A DNA stretch of 64,000 bases from Lasiodiplodia sp. COLG20 (GCA_009801085.1 VNWV01000007.1:1798001-1862000); one strand, 5' to 3'. Numbered from the stretch's first letter, positions 22,499 through 35,712 are shown. Numbers and translations are program-made. The notes: generated by a model not told the origin, from the sequence alone.

Positions 22499-25400
22499 AC
22501 CACCAATATGCTTACATACGGCCTGGTTCCGTCTCTAGACCCCCGGGTGCTCGCCTCATGCCGGCGAAATAGCCGGTGGCGCCGCTCTCCCATTTGGCAG
22601 TGCCACTGATTGAAGGCTCGCCGTCGTCAATATTCGTTTCCAGCCGTTTCCCGCTGATCATCCTCTCCGTTTTGTCTTACGGTTGGAGGTTGCATCCATC
22701 TCTTCATCATGTCATGAGTAATTGCGTCCAGGATGATGGTGGCGTTTCTCCGCGTTTGTTCATGTTTTGGCTTTATTTCTTTTCGATGAATCCTCCAGTT
22801 CAGAGGGACGTTAGGGAAATACCATATTCTGCTTCTTGTTTTGACATGCCGTCTCACGAGAGGGGAGGGGGAAAAAGTCACGAAGGCTGCTGGTTTTGAG
22901 TTGAAAGTATTGGGCGAATCCTTCTCATTAATTCAAAACTCTTTCTCCGCTTGTCTTTTCATATTCATCTTGTGCTTTTCTTTTGTTTTTTTGCCGCTCT
23001 CTTCCTCACTCACCTCTGTTTTCCTGGAGACGACGCGTCAGTCGGCGTGGTACGAAATGCTCGAAGAGGATCCGCCTGCAAGAATTCTGCTCTCGTAGAT
23101 CTCAGTTGCACTCGATTGCATGTGCTGCGATCCCTGTTCTGTGTCCTTGTCTTTGTTTCCCTTCCACTTCTTTTTGCTTGTGTACGATACTCTCGCAGAG
23201 CCTTAGCTAGTTGCTGCAAACCAGAAGTACTTGAGCTGAAAAGCCGAAAAGCCATTGCCTTTGATATGTTGACTCTACGCCCAGGCCGTAACGTAGAAGA
23301 AGCATTTTTCGACGCCGAAGGTATGAAGCCGTATGTTCGAGGTGATGAAGTAAGCTAAGATCAAGTGAGAAAATGCTTTTCCTAGCGACATATGAACAAT
23401 GTCTGTTACTTTGGGTTTCGTTAGCAAGCCGAGCAACGTTTTCCCCCTCTTCTCAAACTCTAATATTGTGGAACGTAGACTCTATGTTCCTGTGGGTGAG
23501 ATTGGACAAATGGACGAAACGCTGAACCGAAGATTCGTGATTGCGACAAGTCGGCATAGTTGGCCAAAGCCAATGACTGGGGGCTCTCAAGGCCCCAATT
23601 TGGCGGTGTATATTTTTCCGTCTGCTGGTCGAGTATTGATTGCATTTTTGCTCCGACAAAAAAGAAAGAAAAGGAAAGTCGGCCGCTGTCGCGCATGAAA
23701 TAGCAAACGCACGCACAGTACCTTTCGTGAGAGGCACGCACGTGGCACTGTCCCGGTGTTTCTTTTTTTTGCATCCCACTCGTTCGTTTTCCTGGAAGGG
23801 CCCCTGGCACGACACGACAGGGAGCGCGAGGTAGCGTGGGTGGTGTTGCTGACAGGGATGCGGTGCGAACACGGAGAGGTACTTACTAAGAGCGACATGG
23901 GCTGCATGAACTTCCCGTAAGCCGCATGCATGCCTTGCTTTTTCGGGAGTCGACGTGTCTCCTTTTGTCGTGTGCGCGTGTCAGCGTTCGAGAAGAGGTG
24001 ACTCGATAAATTGATAGTGCCGTGCTTGAGTGGAGCGAAGAGTGATTATGGCGACCACTGATATTAGGCTACGCGTGCTGATAATTGGGGCCCGCTCACA
24101 TGTTTATTTGATAGAAACTTCTCACTTTTGACCTGTTCCGTGTTTGTTTCGCTCATAGATCCGGAGTGAACCATCCTCCTTGTTCCTAAAGAGACTTGTT
24201 GAGTCTGTTCCTGGCTAGATAGTGGCGCACTCATGTTTTCGGCACCGGTGGCTTGACACGCTTGATAGTAGTAGTTTTAGGATCCATCTGTCACTCCAGC
24301 AAAGGGAGAGGCGTACTCGGCAAGAAAGCAAGGGGAGTCAACAAAGATATTATGCGAAAGTCGGTAGATGGTAGGAGGTTGCTATGTATTTATTTTCATG
24401 AACCCGAGAGTCCCGTTTGGCACGGCTGTTACATGGAATTCCGTGACCATGAAGAGAAATCACGACAATTTCAGGTTCCCACAGGTAGAGTAGAAACAGG
24501 ATACGTTTCGTGGGCAGGTCAACGAGGAGATACACCGAGAAGAGCGCATGTACTGCTGAGCGATGTATGAAACGACTAGAAAACACGAGGAAACGCCTTT
24601 TACTCACGACAAGGTGCATTGACTCCGAGAGAAGAGACTGGCACTGTACATGAGACGTAACGTGGTACAATAGGCCCTCTCCCAGACTTTTTTGCGTACT
24701 TGTACGCCCTGCTGTGACTGATGGGTCTGCGCGACTGTGGATCTTTTGTGATACTGCCAAAATCTCGACCGCGGTCGAATCATTCACGCGATCTCGTCTC
24801 AGCTTGACTAACGAGGCTGGAGAGCTGGAAGTCTCAAGCCTCATGCGCAATCAGTATCAATAAAGATGCCACAAGGCAGTTGGATTCGCAATGGATTGCC
24901 GAAAGCAGGAGTGACATCACTTGGCAAAGCTGTGCTAAACCATTCAGGGGCTCGCTCAGTGCGGCTACGGACCAAGGGATGGAGCTAAATTGTATTCACA
25001 TTCACATGTGAATGGTGCATTGTGCGCTAGATCAGCCACAAAGGAAGATCAACAGGCCCGGCGAATGCCACGTCCGGAGAAGATAGTCCGACGTTTTACT
25101 AATGCATCTAGCGCTCTGCAAGAACGGGTCTTAGATCTGCCGAAGGCACAGTGGGAGACCGAAGCCTTCCTTCACCAGAGCACGGCCGGGGGGTCCGTCT
25201 TCAATGTAGTCGTTTGTTCCTATGGCATGTTGCTGTGATCTCGCTATTTTGGTCGTACGATACAGTTTCTCAGCTAGAAAGCAAAATCACAAACATACAA
25301 CCATCCGTAAATGCATGACGGCGACCATTTTTGAACCGTACATCGTGCTGTCTCGTCGTCGATCATCCCTCATCACGATGTGAGGCTGTTAACATGATGC

Positions 25401-26073
25401 AAGTGCAAAATTCGGTCTCGATAACAGATGAAGATGGAGCAAGCAAGAACGAATCAACCAAGAAACCGGACTCCGCCATGGGGCATGATCTAGAAGATGA
25501 GATAAAAGTTTTTCTCCAGCAATGCAAATCGACTTCTGGACCGACCCAGCAGAAAGAAAGAAAGCACACAATTGCCAATGCGAGTCGAAGGACAACTACT
25601 ACAAGAACAAAAGCGTCCAGCTGTAATAGCATCATGGACATCTTTCGGGTGGAGAGAAAGACAGAAGATGAACCATGATACATGAAAGCCAAAAGCCAGG
25701 TACCTCCTTCATGTCTTGAAGGAAACAAGGGAGACCCGACTAATCCATGGTAGAACTGACCAGACGATGCTCGAAGTGTCGCGAAAGAAGATATTGCCGC
25801 CTAATGGGACCGTGGTACGCCTCTGTGCAGCCGTTTTTGCCCGCCCTTTTTATGCCGTAACTCCAAGGAACCGCGGATGAGTCGAAATCAGTAGGTATAA
25901 AGAATCGTCTCACGCCCGTCGAGAGAAACACATGGCCAGCCTCAATGTCATGATCTCATCGCCTGCGTCGTCGACGGAAATTGCATCACCCCCCTCACTC
26001 CAATCTCAGGGACATTGGACTCCTACAACATCACCATCGAAATCCGTATCCAATGGGAGTACATCCCATCATC
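22499..26073. other. Long gene-free region between HAT and velvet genes
   Basis: 3.6 kb with no frame showing a domain, signal peptide or coherent splicing. The first part (to about 23.3 kb) is pyrimidine-rich and could be 3' UTR of the acetyltransferase. A perfect 16-bp palindrome lies at 24999-25014 (CATTCACATGTGAATG). The 95-codon frame starting at 25394 and others are short and unsupported. It could hold UTRs, a long non-coding RNA or eroded sequence. Confidence 0.5.
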
Positions 26074-28049
26074 TTACTGTCCCTCGGTCTTGAAATGATG
26101 GTCCTCATGCTTGTACTGATCGTCAAAACCAGAACCGTGATGCGGGGATGCGTGATGACCATCGCTGCCCCCGATCGGGTGGTGAAGGGTATTGAGTTGG
26201 TAGTGTGAGCGTGCACGATCAACGCGCTCTTCGTATCGGCTGGCGGGAACAGCCGGCCATTGAGTCCCGGCCCTGCTTCCGCTGCCTTCAAACGGATTCA
26301 TGAGGGAACTAGACTGCATATTGGGCGGCTGGAAGTGGAATTCGGAACGAGGAAAATGCGAGCCGTGCTCTGGAGACTGAACAGGCATGCCACGGCTACC
26401 GTCTGTCGCATGATTTGGATAATCCATGTGGCCGATCGATCCTGAGAGGCTGTCTGTGCGATCATGGTACGAGGAGGGTAGGGTCAGTGCGTCGTCCGTA
26501 TAGGGCTCGAGTCCTGCGAAAATATTACTACTCCGCGAGGGAACCGAAGGTAAACCAATACTGCTCGTATGAGCAGCCGAAAGAGTCGGTCTAGCACCGC
26601 CAAGTGGTGGGCCCATGGTCGTCAGCTCCTGGGGAGCTGACGTGCTGTTCATTGACATACCCCTTCCATAGCTGTAGTTGCTGCTATAACCTATGTTGTT
26701 TGCTGGCCAAGTACCCATGCCCATGCTGATACCGCTTGGTGATTGGACGGGTAAATTCCCTTGTCTGTTCGGTAGTTGCGCAGATGGGGACGAGCTAACG
26801 TGGCTCGCGTTGTACCGCGGCGAGGCATCGTCGTCCACCCTCTGTCGTTTGATAGGCGATCCGTCAGCGTGCGTGGAATAACCCGAGTGGTACGTGGCGC
26901 TGCTAATTTGGTACGCAAGGGCAGAGGGATTGGTGGGCGTCGGAGGTTGAAACTGTTGTGGTGGGGGTTGTTCGAATGTCTGTGAGGGCGGCGATCGTTT
27001 GCGTCTCCTCAAAAACGTTAGTATAAACTTTCCAATCTTGCGCACAATCGATTGTCTCACCCCATCACGTGTCTTGGTTCCTTGCGAAGCCTGAGTCGAA
27101 CTCCTTGGTCCGAGAAAGCGCGGGAAAGGTATGTGGACTCGTCCATTCCATGAAAGTCCTTTGCGGACACGACTGAAAACTTTTAGCTCCCGCAACATAC
27201 ACCATACATGCCTTGTGCTCACCTTTGAACCTGTCTGAAATAATGCTGGTAACGAATTCATACACGTTGCCCGGCCTGCGCAATCAGTATCGGCCCCTGT
27301 CGCAAGCCACGGATTTACATACTTGTGGATATCGAAGAGGGAGAAGCGGAGGCGGTGTTCGCCTTGCTGTTTGATTGAAATGTCGCCAAACACGAAGAAT
27401 GCGCCATCTAAGATTGACAAGCGTTAGGACGAAGACGAGTCTGCGACCACGGGCATCAGGATGCCATCCTTACCCTTGTTGTCAACGTCCTTCAGGCGAT
27501 GAAGTGACGAGCAAATGGTACCTGACAAAGCCTTGTCTGGGTTGGCTTCATCTTCTTCAGGGTGCCACAAGTCCGCGATCATGATAAGATACGGACTCTG
27601 CATGTAGTGTCTGAATGTCGTCAGCATCCGCCAGCTTCCACGGAGCTTGAGCATCTTACCCTTGAGGATCGGCGTTCTGCTTCACGCGCAGCTGGATGAT
27701 GGGAGGCGGATCGACAGGTTTCCGCGCTGTCGCATTTCGCCGGGCGTCAGCCCAGGCTTATGAGTTGTCGGGTCGGTGCAAACTCACCTTTTTCCTTTCC
27801 GTCGACGGTAACGAGAGCCTCCTTGGGCTGCTGGCGGATGACAAGCTCGACATCGGCGCTAAGTTGTACATTATCAGCTGGGAGTCGGGCGTCGTGAGAT
27901 GGCGAACTCCGCGACGTGTCTCCGCCGTACCTGCTCAATGGCCGAATATCCGTTTGGTGCTGATGCTGAGGCTGCTGGGCGTAGACCGGGCCGCCCATGT
28001 ACATTGGCATGTAGCTCCCCGAAGGCGGTCCAAAGTGCGTGGGCATCAT
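26074..28049 (-). CDS. Velvet-domain regulator (VosA/Ryp2-like), 549 aa
   Basis: Nuclear DNA-binding regulator of sporulation, spore maturation and secondary metabolism; velvet proteins act as homo- or heterodimers. Seven exons: 27788-28049, 27660-27726, 27474-27610, 27323-27407, 27223-27275, 27061-27172 and 26074-27007; introns 47-66 nt, one with a perfect TACTAACG branch point. The velvet domain spans about residues 64-238: [101 protein letters not shown] basic stretch (GRRKRSPP) follows, a possible nuclear signal, then a long Pro/Gln/Ser-rich tail. The [12 protein letters not shown] form favours VosA over VelB, but the subfamily is not certain. The start is uncertain; Met at 28049 was chosen before a Pro/Tyr/Gln-rich N-terminus. 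Confidence 0.9.
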
Positions 28050-30866
28050 CTTGGCCTGCAGCGAGGGCGCGCTGTGCAGCCCAGTTGGAACCTGGTTGCG
28101 AAGTCGAGGGGAGAAAGGCTGGAACAGTGGCGCCGGCGAAGTCGAACAACCGCGGTATTTGAGGCCAGGCAAGCAGAGCAGGAGGCGGGCCCTTGTTCAA
28201 GTAAAAAGGAAAAGGCCAGCAGCGCCAGCAGCTGAGGGGCCGTTGAAAGTGCTATCGGCGCAGGAAGAAGAGTGGTTGGTCTCCACAGAAAAGCAGAAAG
28301 GGTTCTGCGAGACCAACAGAAACAAGTAGCGGCGAGGGCAGAGCGTGGTTGGGTGGGCGCTTGGCGGGCTGGCGAGAAGTGCGGAGGATAACAGGCGGGC
28401 CAAAATCCGAAGGGACGGTAGGAAGAGGGAATGAGGCCAGGTTTGATCTCAGCATCGAGGAAAGAAGCATCCGGCGAGCGGGTAACGAGCGGTTGCGGCT
28501 CCACGGGAGCTGGGCAGAAAGCGTGATCGCGGGGTGGAGAGTTGGGGAGAAGTGACGATGGCCAGACCCACCACAGGCACAGAGTTATGCAGTCACGCCT
28601 GCTAGCGGCGCTCTGATCGCGGCTTCGCTGGGCGGAGGGGCAATCGTCAGGCAGCTCCGGGTGCCGGATCTAGCCGTGCTCTCGAGCTTGCGGGCGCGCC
28701 TGGTGACCCCGCGCTGGGCTCGCCGGAACCGTGGATAAGCCTGGGCCTGGGAGGGAGGATGACGACGGATGCGGGCTCGGTCAACCAAGGCTCGCGGGCC
28801 ACGTGCGGCGGCGGGCAGGTCGGCCGCGAGGCGGTGCGTGAGGCGAAGGCCGACCGGGCAGAGCGCTTGGGGCGGCGCCCGGCGGGCAGGAGACCGTTGG
28901 GGAGAGGAGGTCGCGGTGGTGTCGCGCGGACGGAGGGGGTCAGGATTGGGCGTCTGAGTACACCTGCAGCTGTGCGGGCGATCACTGGCTCATCTCGCCC
29001 GTTCTCGTCGGCGCCACGGCGAGCTCAAGGTTCTGCTGATCTCCGGCTAAGATATCTTCGCTACCAGACTTGGGCTCACGAATGGCGGCGCGCGGAAGGC
29101 GGCCGACGCAGCTGCTAGCCGGCAACGAGCCCCCCGTCCGCAGCGCTACCTCAACGCCCGCCGCGCGGGGCTGGAGGAGAACGCAATGTGATGGCGAAGT
29201 AAGGGACCACTGGGCCTGGCGCATCCCTTCGCGGGCATGGGGGCGCTTCCCGCGCGCGCTGCTGCTGCTAGCGCCGGTGGCCGTCGACGCCGGATTGGGG
29301 AGCTGGCGGGCGTGCTAGAGGTGGTGAGAGCGGCCGCGAGGGAACGAGAGCCGTGGCTTGTGACAGCGGCCGGGGACGTCTCGCGAGATATAGCAGACGT
29401 CGTGGGTGCGCGGCAACATTCCACCTGAGACTGCGGAGCGGATCAGCATGGCCCATATGCGGCGTGCACAGCGCGCTGCACATCTGGCGCTAGGGCAGCA
29501 GCAAAAGAAGGTTCAACGGCAACCTCTTGCACCGGGTTGCCATGGGCAGGGGGCAACGCTCTGGCATCCTGGCCCTGTCGGATCGCAGGCCAAGCGCAGG
29601 GGGCGCACCGCCGCGGAGCTGCGCAGAGGCGACCCGGTTCGCTGCGCAGCAGGCGCTAGACGCCCATGCGCCCCCGCCATATCGTGCGAGGGCTCAGCTC
29701 GCCCGCGGCCGCCCTTGGGGCTTCACATGCCTTGCGTCGCGCCATCTGAGCTATCGCACGCAGCTGCACCGAAAGCTGATAGAATTCTGCAAGCGCTTTC
29801 AGAGGCCTGCGTCGACCAGGGTCGCGGCCTGTTGCACTGCAGCCGCTGTGAAGCCCGGGCGATCAGAGGCAGATCGAGGGCCAGTGCTTCTCGTCGACCT
29901 GCCGTTTGCGCGGCCCGCGCTGCGGCGCGGCAGGCATTGGCGAGCCCGAAAAGCAACGCGCTGCTGCACCGTTCTTTTTGCGCGGACCTGCGCAAGAAGC
30001 AGCCTCAGATCGATTGATGAGGGCAGCGGAACCGCCCCCCGGCACCCCGCCCAGCGCTGCCTGTGCGACCTCAGCCTCTCACCGAACGGGAACACGCCCT
30101 GCTGAAAACCCGGCTGCGTCCTCGGGCCTGCAGCCGCGGCCTGTCTCATCCTCGCAAGCAATCTCACCGCTTTCCGCTGTTTCGCCACGCCGTAGGGACG
30201 ACCGTCCAGGTCCCTGGAATCCTTTGTCATCACCAGCCCTGCAGCTCCATGAGTCGCGCCCTGGCCTGCCGGTCCGCCTGCCCCGTTGTGGGGAGCATCG
30301 ACGGCGTGAAGCTGGAGGATCGAGCTAGCAGCCACCGTCGACCCTCCCGCGGCGAATCGGAGCCATTTGCCGCCCGCAATTACTTGCATCAAGCAAGCCA
30401 CACCGTTTATCCTGGCTAGCACTGACAACATAGCTCGCGCGCTGACCCACGACGAACGTTTCGCAGACGCCGAACACCTGTTCTCTCGGCCACCCGGAGG
30501 CTCAACACCACGCATCCACAGCAACTTTTGCCTCCCCCTGTCGAGCCCCGGCCTTTTCGAGCTTAGCCGCCCCGGGAGGCGTAAGACGTCGTCATTTCCG
30601 AAAGCCAATGGCCTCTTGAAGAACGAGTTCACTCCTCTGGCCCCACTCTAAGCCCTTCCTAGGCAACTGACTCACGTCGAACCGTTGTTTCGCGACTCTC
30701 TGCCTCCCATCCCTCCTAGACGAACAATAATCTCGGCTCAGCTTCTGCTTTGCACTGTTTATGCACGCGTGCACAGAGTATCGTCTTGGATTCCTTCTAA
30801 CTCTGAATAATTGACTTTACAGTGTCGAGCAGAGGGAGGCCCATGTGGCTCTTCCCTGTTCGCACT
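28050..30866. other. GC-rich gene-free region upstream of the velvet gene
   Basis: 2.8 kb with high GC, most marked at about 28.6-30.3 kb. Open frames up to 277 codons exist on both strands and overlap in several registers, but none shows a domain, a consistent splice pattern or plausible composition (Arg/Ala/Pro-rich in every frame). It may contain a long 5' leader and promoter of the velvet gene plus the 3' UTR of the neighbouring P450. Confidence 0.5.
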
Positions 30867-32808
30867 TCACTTTGCACGCCTGAAAGTTACTATCAGGGGC
30901 TCGTCGGACACGGGCGGCGCAGTGTATGCGTCACACTGCTGGATACCCTCGTCGCTCACCATATTGGTTTCGTAGTTTGAATAGATTGCGGCGATGATGA
31001 ACTTCATCTCTGTATTGGCCGAGCCGTCAGTGCTCACTCAGCAACGCGTATGCGTGGCAGGGGAAAGGTTCGAGACTCACGATAGGTGGCCAAATGGCTG
31101 CCGATACACATCCTTCCGCCACTGCCAAAGGCCCAAAACCATCTCATCATCTCACGGTACTGTTCGCCGCCACTCTCGCTCTCTGCAGTGAGCAAGCCGC
31201 CCTTTTCATCCAGCCACCTTTCTGGCTTCCACTGCTCTGCGTCTGGAAAGACGTCTTCATTGCGGTGCAGTGTCCATGCTTGACTAGCCACACGCACCTT
31301 GGCCGGCAAGCCAGCGTACTCATGTCCCGGCGGGCCTAGCGATGCGCCGGCCGGCGATGTGCGCGGTTGCATGCCAGGGATTGCAGCGTGTAAACGAAGT
31401 GTTTCCTGCAGCACGGCCTGGAGCAGCGGCAACGAATCAAGCTCCTTCGCGCTGGGGATCTCAGGTGCAGACGCGGCGGTGATGGGCGTCGACAGGCTGA
31501 GAAGCTCAGCCCGGAGAGCTTTCTGGAGCTCGGGACGCTGAGACAGCTCATGCACAAGATAGACCAACGTAATTCCCGAGGTATCAAACCCAGCAGCTAA
31601 GTGATCAAGCACTTCCGAGGCGATCTGCACGCGCCGCTCAGACATGTCGCAAGGAGTGGTGCTGTCTGCCTTCTTCGCCAAGTCTTTCTCCAGCGCAGCG
31701 TTAAGCTGACTGTACACGGCAGGATAGGCCTCCGGCCTCGAGGACGCCAAGTCCTCCTCCTCCGGGCTCTGCGCCAAGACAGCCGCAGCCTTCTCGCACA
31801 TGTCCCACGTCATGCTCTCAATGTCCCGGTTTGCCTGGTCCACGAACTCGGGGGCCAGCCTCAAACCAAGCCACCGCTTCACCCAGCTCGTGAAGCCCGG
31901 GAATTCTTGCGGCCAGAACGAGTAACCATGGCGGCATTTGTACCAGTGCAAGAAGCGGCCACGCGCTTCGGCATCTTGCGTGAAGTTGGTACCCGACGCC
32001 AGGCCGAAGATGTGCGACGTCACGAAATCCATAGTCAGACCGCTGATGAGAGGATAGATGCTGGTCGCCGCCGAGGTCTTACCGCCATTCTCGTCGTCAC
32101 CGCTGCTGGAGGTCAAGGAAGCCAGAAGAGGAAGGAGGCGGTCATGCAAGATGACGGCGGTGGCTGCACGGAGGGAAGGCGCGGATTGAATGGTGGATTT
32201 GGAGTAGATATTACTGATCATGCGCTTCCGAGTCGAGTGCGGCTTTGCACCGGGTGTAGCGAACATTGGGGGGACACTAACAGAAAGTTAGAGACCGTAA
32301 CCAACATGCTATCTTTTTTTTTTTTTTTTGTAAACTCGAGGACACAGTAATGATTGAGTCAAAACCACAAAGTAGAGGCTGGCTCGATCTTATTTTTTAA
32401 GAAAAGAGGAAGAAATAATTGGGAAGATATAAAATCGAAGTTCTAGGTCAAGTCTGGAACCGTACGATAAGGGTTTCAAACAGGGACTCACCCGAAATTC
32501 GCAAAGAATTCATACCATCCATCCTTCTCCCACCCGCCGGCGTACACCCTACTTATCCCACCTTTGATGCTAGCGACCGAGATCTCGTTGGGTGCAAGCC
32601 GCACGACAGGGCCCAGGGCCTGATGCGCGGCGTGCACGCTGCGCACCTCGCGTGCGCGGCGCCGGTGGTCGTAAATCCAGAGCGGACAGATGTGGCATGA
32701 CCAGTGCGGCGCGGGGATGCGGCTCAGCGGAGAAAGCAGGAGCGGGTAGATGACATGCCGGTAAAGCAATGCGGTGAGGAGACCGAAGACGAAGATGTGC
32801 ACGAGCAT
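30867..32808 (-). CDS. Cytochrome P450 monooxygenase, 551 aa
   Basis: Second haem-thiolate monooxygenase of the window, not closely similar to the first. Exons 32492-32808, 31081-32276 and 30867-31009; the first intron is 215 nt with a long T run on the plus strand near 32314, the second 71 nt. An N-terminal anchor (VHIFVFGLLTALLYRHVIYP) is followed by LSRIPAPHW. The I-helix motif is AAGFDTSG near residue 333 (Asp-Thr-Ser in place of Glu-Thr-Thr), ExxR is ETLR, the PERF region is WKPERW and the haem loop is FGSGGRMCIG with Cys near 496. The style (FDTSG, HLA after the haem loop) resembles benzoate para-hydroxylase-related and other fungal P450s that use aromatic or polyketide substrates, but the substrate is unknown. 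Confidence 0.92.
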
Positions 32809-33344
32809 GGTGAGGTCTCCTGCCGCTTCGAAAGGAAAGCGAGTTTGATGGGGCCTTTTGATAGTGAGGGCTATGATGGGTTCGTTGAGCTTTCACCGAG
32901 GTGTGATGCTTATCTGCTGTTCACGTAGGGCCACGGGCCTTTATCGATACGAGGACTCGGCTGGGGATGGAGGAGGCCGACGTGACGTGGGGCTTGGCGG
33001 GTTAGTCACTTGTGGAAGGTCGATCCGAGCATGGATGGCGGGGAAGGAACAGAACGACATGGGTCAGAGGCATGCTGGTAGCCAGTGATGCTGCGCTACG
33101 ATAGTCTTGCTTGTCGTCTTGATGGCGGTGGACGGCTTTCACGGAACATGGCTGAGCCTCATTTGGGGCGCATGTCAGACTAAAAGTTGATTGGTCGCGA
33201 CGTGCTTAATTTAACGTCTAGTTGTACTTGCTAAGTACTTTGCGCAGAAGAATGCTAGTAATATAACATTTCATATGAGGCGAGGGTATCAGAACTCACG
33301 CCTCGCGCGCATCGGGATCCAGGGGTATCGGAAGCACATAACCG
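32809..33344. other. Intergenic region, P450 promoter
   Basis: 536 bp upstream of the P450 and downstream of the GH43 gene, both on the minus strand. No gene or clear element seen. Confidence 0.6.
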
Positions 33345-35143
33345 TCAGTCAATCACTTGGCCTTGTCCCTGGTACCTCCATCGGCTCACATATGCATCCG
33401 TCGAGCCATTGCCGCCGTTACTAGTAGCATAGACGCCGACTAGCGTTCCTATGGGAGACGGATTAGCCCTCTGTCATCACAAAACAGGAGTTTCAGCTCT
33501 CTAAGCGAGCGCTCACCTGTGAAACCCCAGCTGACCACACTACCGGGGCCATACATAACCGTCGTCATCTGCGACTGATGTGCACTCGGCCCGACAGAAA
33601 AAGAATAATGAGTCAAATTAGCAGCCTTGATCTCGAACCTGAGAGTCTGGTCTACCCAGGCATCAGGCACAGGCACCACAACCGGATCCGGAACAGCGAC
33701 ATAGCTTGTCGCGCGGAAGCGGAAATGTGGCCCCAGCGTCGGTGCGGATGTAACCGAGTCATTATCTTGAGAAGGGAGTAGGACAAGGCCAAGATCCATG
33801 TGATGATTCTGAGTGAGGAACACTGTTACTCCTGCTTCATCTTCTTCGTGTTGCGGCGAGAACGTGATATCCACACCAAAAGTGAACAGTGTGTCGACCT
33901 GGCGTCTGGCCAGCAGTGTCTGGTCCTCAGTCGCGTTTTGTGCGTCGTATGCTGTCAGGTTCAGCCTTGACGGTTTCAACCTCAGGCTGTATTCATGTCC
34001 GGGCGGTGAGATGGCATATGCATCTACCCTTGGGAATCGCCAGTGCAAAAAGTGGAGAGGAAGGGCCGTCCCCGGGGCGAAATCCACAACGTCAGGGGAT
34101 GAGATAAATGGCCCCGCTCCCACAATGGAGCCTGGCGCCGACGGGCGCGGCCAGCCAGTCATGTGGCCCCTCACCTGAGAAAGAACAGGCCATTCTCCCT
34201 CGTCCCAGGTCACAGGGAAGAGTACAGTCTCACGACCCATTGGGTATGTGAGAAACTGAGGCCCCGAGCGTGTAGCAAGTGCGACGCCCCACCATTTCCC
34301 GGCTGTGTCTTGGAATAGGTCAACGTGGCCAACAGTCTGAAAATATTCGGAGGTATTCGCATTTGACAAGATGGGATTCCCCTGGTATGGTTCATAGGGA
34401 CCGTTTGCGGATGAGGATCGGGCGATCGTTTCCATGTGGTTGAGACCGGTCCCACCCTCGGCAATCATCAGGTAGTATAGCCCATCCTTCTTGTACACAT
34501 GCGGGCCTTCGGGCGCTAGGCCTCCGGTCCCATTCCAGATGTTGACAAGCTCGCCCATTTCTCCAGTCTGAAGATTGATGGGCATCTGATCGATTCCAGG
34601 CCTCACTTTGTAAGCATGTGAACCCGTCATGTAGACTTGGCCATCATCGTCCCAGAATGGACTGGTGTCGTAGCCTTCGAAGGCAAAATGGACAGCATCA
34701 GACCACGCCGCGTCATCGTAAGGATCTTTGGAGGAGAAAATGACGTTGTCCCAACGTTTCGAGTCGAACGCGTCTCGATCGTCATGAACCAAGGTGGTTA
34801 CAACATAGAAAGTGCCATTGCGATATCTGATAGTTGGAGCCCAGATTCCACTAGTCTGCCTGCTGGTATTGGCAAGTTCAGGCAGCTGCCCGGGACGATT
34901 GAGAACATTGCCAATCAACTGCCAGCGTTGAAGGTCTTTGCTGACATGGATGGGAATGCCAGGAAAGGCTAAAAAGCTCGAACTCGCGCAGAAAAAGGTA
35001 TGGTCCCATTCAGCGACGAGAATGCAGCTAGGATCGGGATGAAAGCCTGGCAGAATAGGGTTGGTGTATGTCAGGTTCTGGCATAGTGCAAGCGGCGCCA
35101 CTAAGGCAGAAAGCAGAAAGGGGGCCAGTGAAATCCAGGCCAT
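33345..35143 (-). CDS. Secreted GH43 beta-xylosidase / alpha-L-arabinofuranosidase, 576 aa
   Basis: Hemicellulose side-chain or xylo-oligosaccharide hydrolase. Exons 33517-35143 and 33345-33448. The signal peptide runs to about residue 21 (cleavage before QNLTY). The GH43 five-bladed propeller shows NPILPGFHPDPSC (general base Asp37), SGIWAPTIRY, DTSPFWDDDGQVYM (modulating Asp) and LAPEGPHVYKKDGLYYLM (acid Glu). A C-terminal beta-sandwich (xylosidase C2 type) follows from about residue 350. The final exon restores LVGVYATSNGG and SRWRYQG, typical family ending; without splicing, the frame stops at the intron's own acceptor TAG. Several N-x-S/T sites fit a secreted glycoprotein. Met at 35143 was preferred over in-frame upstream Mets because it opens the signal peptide. 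Confidence 0.94.
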
Positions 35144-35712
35144 TGTTGCAAGGAAGATGCCTTTTCGCAGATGTGATTGCAAGCGAGTCGGTGTTTGAGA
35201 GAAATTGCATGCTTTTTTAAGCCGCCGGTCGCAACGGTACGGCATCCTCTTTTCCGCTGTGATCGTCACGCATAGTGAAGCAGGATTCCCCACCGGGTAA
35301 ATTGGTTGCTGACTGTGGAGACCAGGACACTTCCCCGCCAGCCACACGAAGCATATCTGGACGTCTTATGTTGCAGTCGGCAGGGAACACGATGTTTACA
35401 ATCGCTTAAAGGTTAGCTCACGGCCGTAAGGCATTTCTAAAGGCTCGTAGCCGCGAGCTTCGTCACAGCCGCGTAGAGTTGGATTGGTGGAGTCATGTTG
35501 AGAGGAAGGTGTGTGCTCACGGGTAAAGTGGCTCGGGCACGAGAAAGATGAGGCGAAGAGACGCGAGGGGGCACGCGAATGAAAACGAGGCCGCTCTTGG
35601 CGAGACTCATGAGTCATGCACGGCCTTATCGATAGCCCCAAGGATGACGTTCTCGCCATCACGCAGCTGCCTAAAGTCATCCAACGCACATTTTTCAACA
35701 CTTGCAAGAAAA
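35144..35712. promoter_or_regulatory. Divergent promoter region (GH43 / F-box-WD)
   Basis: 569 bp between divergent starts. A TTTTTTAA stretch near 35213 could act as a core element for GH43. No XlnR-type GGCTAA site was recognised. Confidence 0.35.

Noticed and set aside
25394..25678. 95-codon plus-strand frame, hydrophilic
   Set aside because: Low-complexity, no upstream promoter or family resemblance seen; left as part of the gene-free block.
29406..30105. Two overlapping plus-strand frames of about 200 codons
   Set aside because: They overlap each other in different registers and the minus-strand frame; no recognisable domain.
29799..30632. 277-codon minus-strand frame in the GC-rich region
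   Set aside because: Overlaps equally long frames on the other strand, Arg/Ala/Gly-rich composition, no domain or splice support; explained by high GC and few stop codons.
31601..32350. 249-codon plus-strand frame opposite the second P450
   Set aside because: Antisense shadow of the P450 exon; it runs through the P450 intron poly-T tract.
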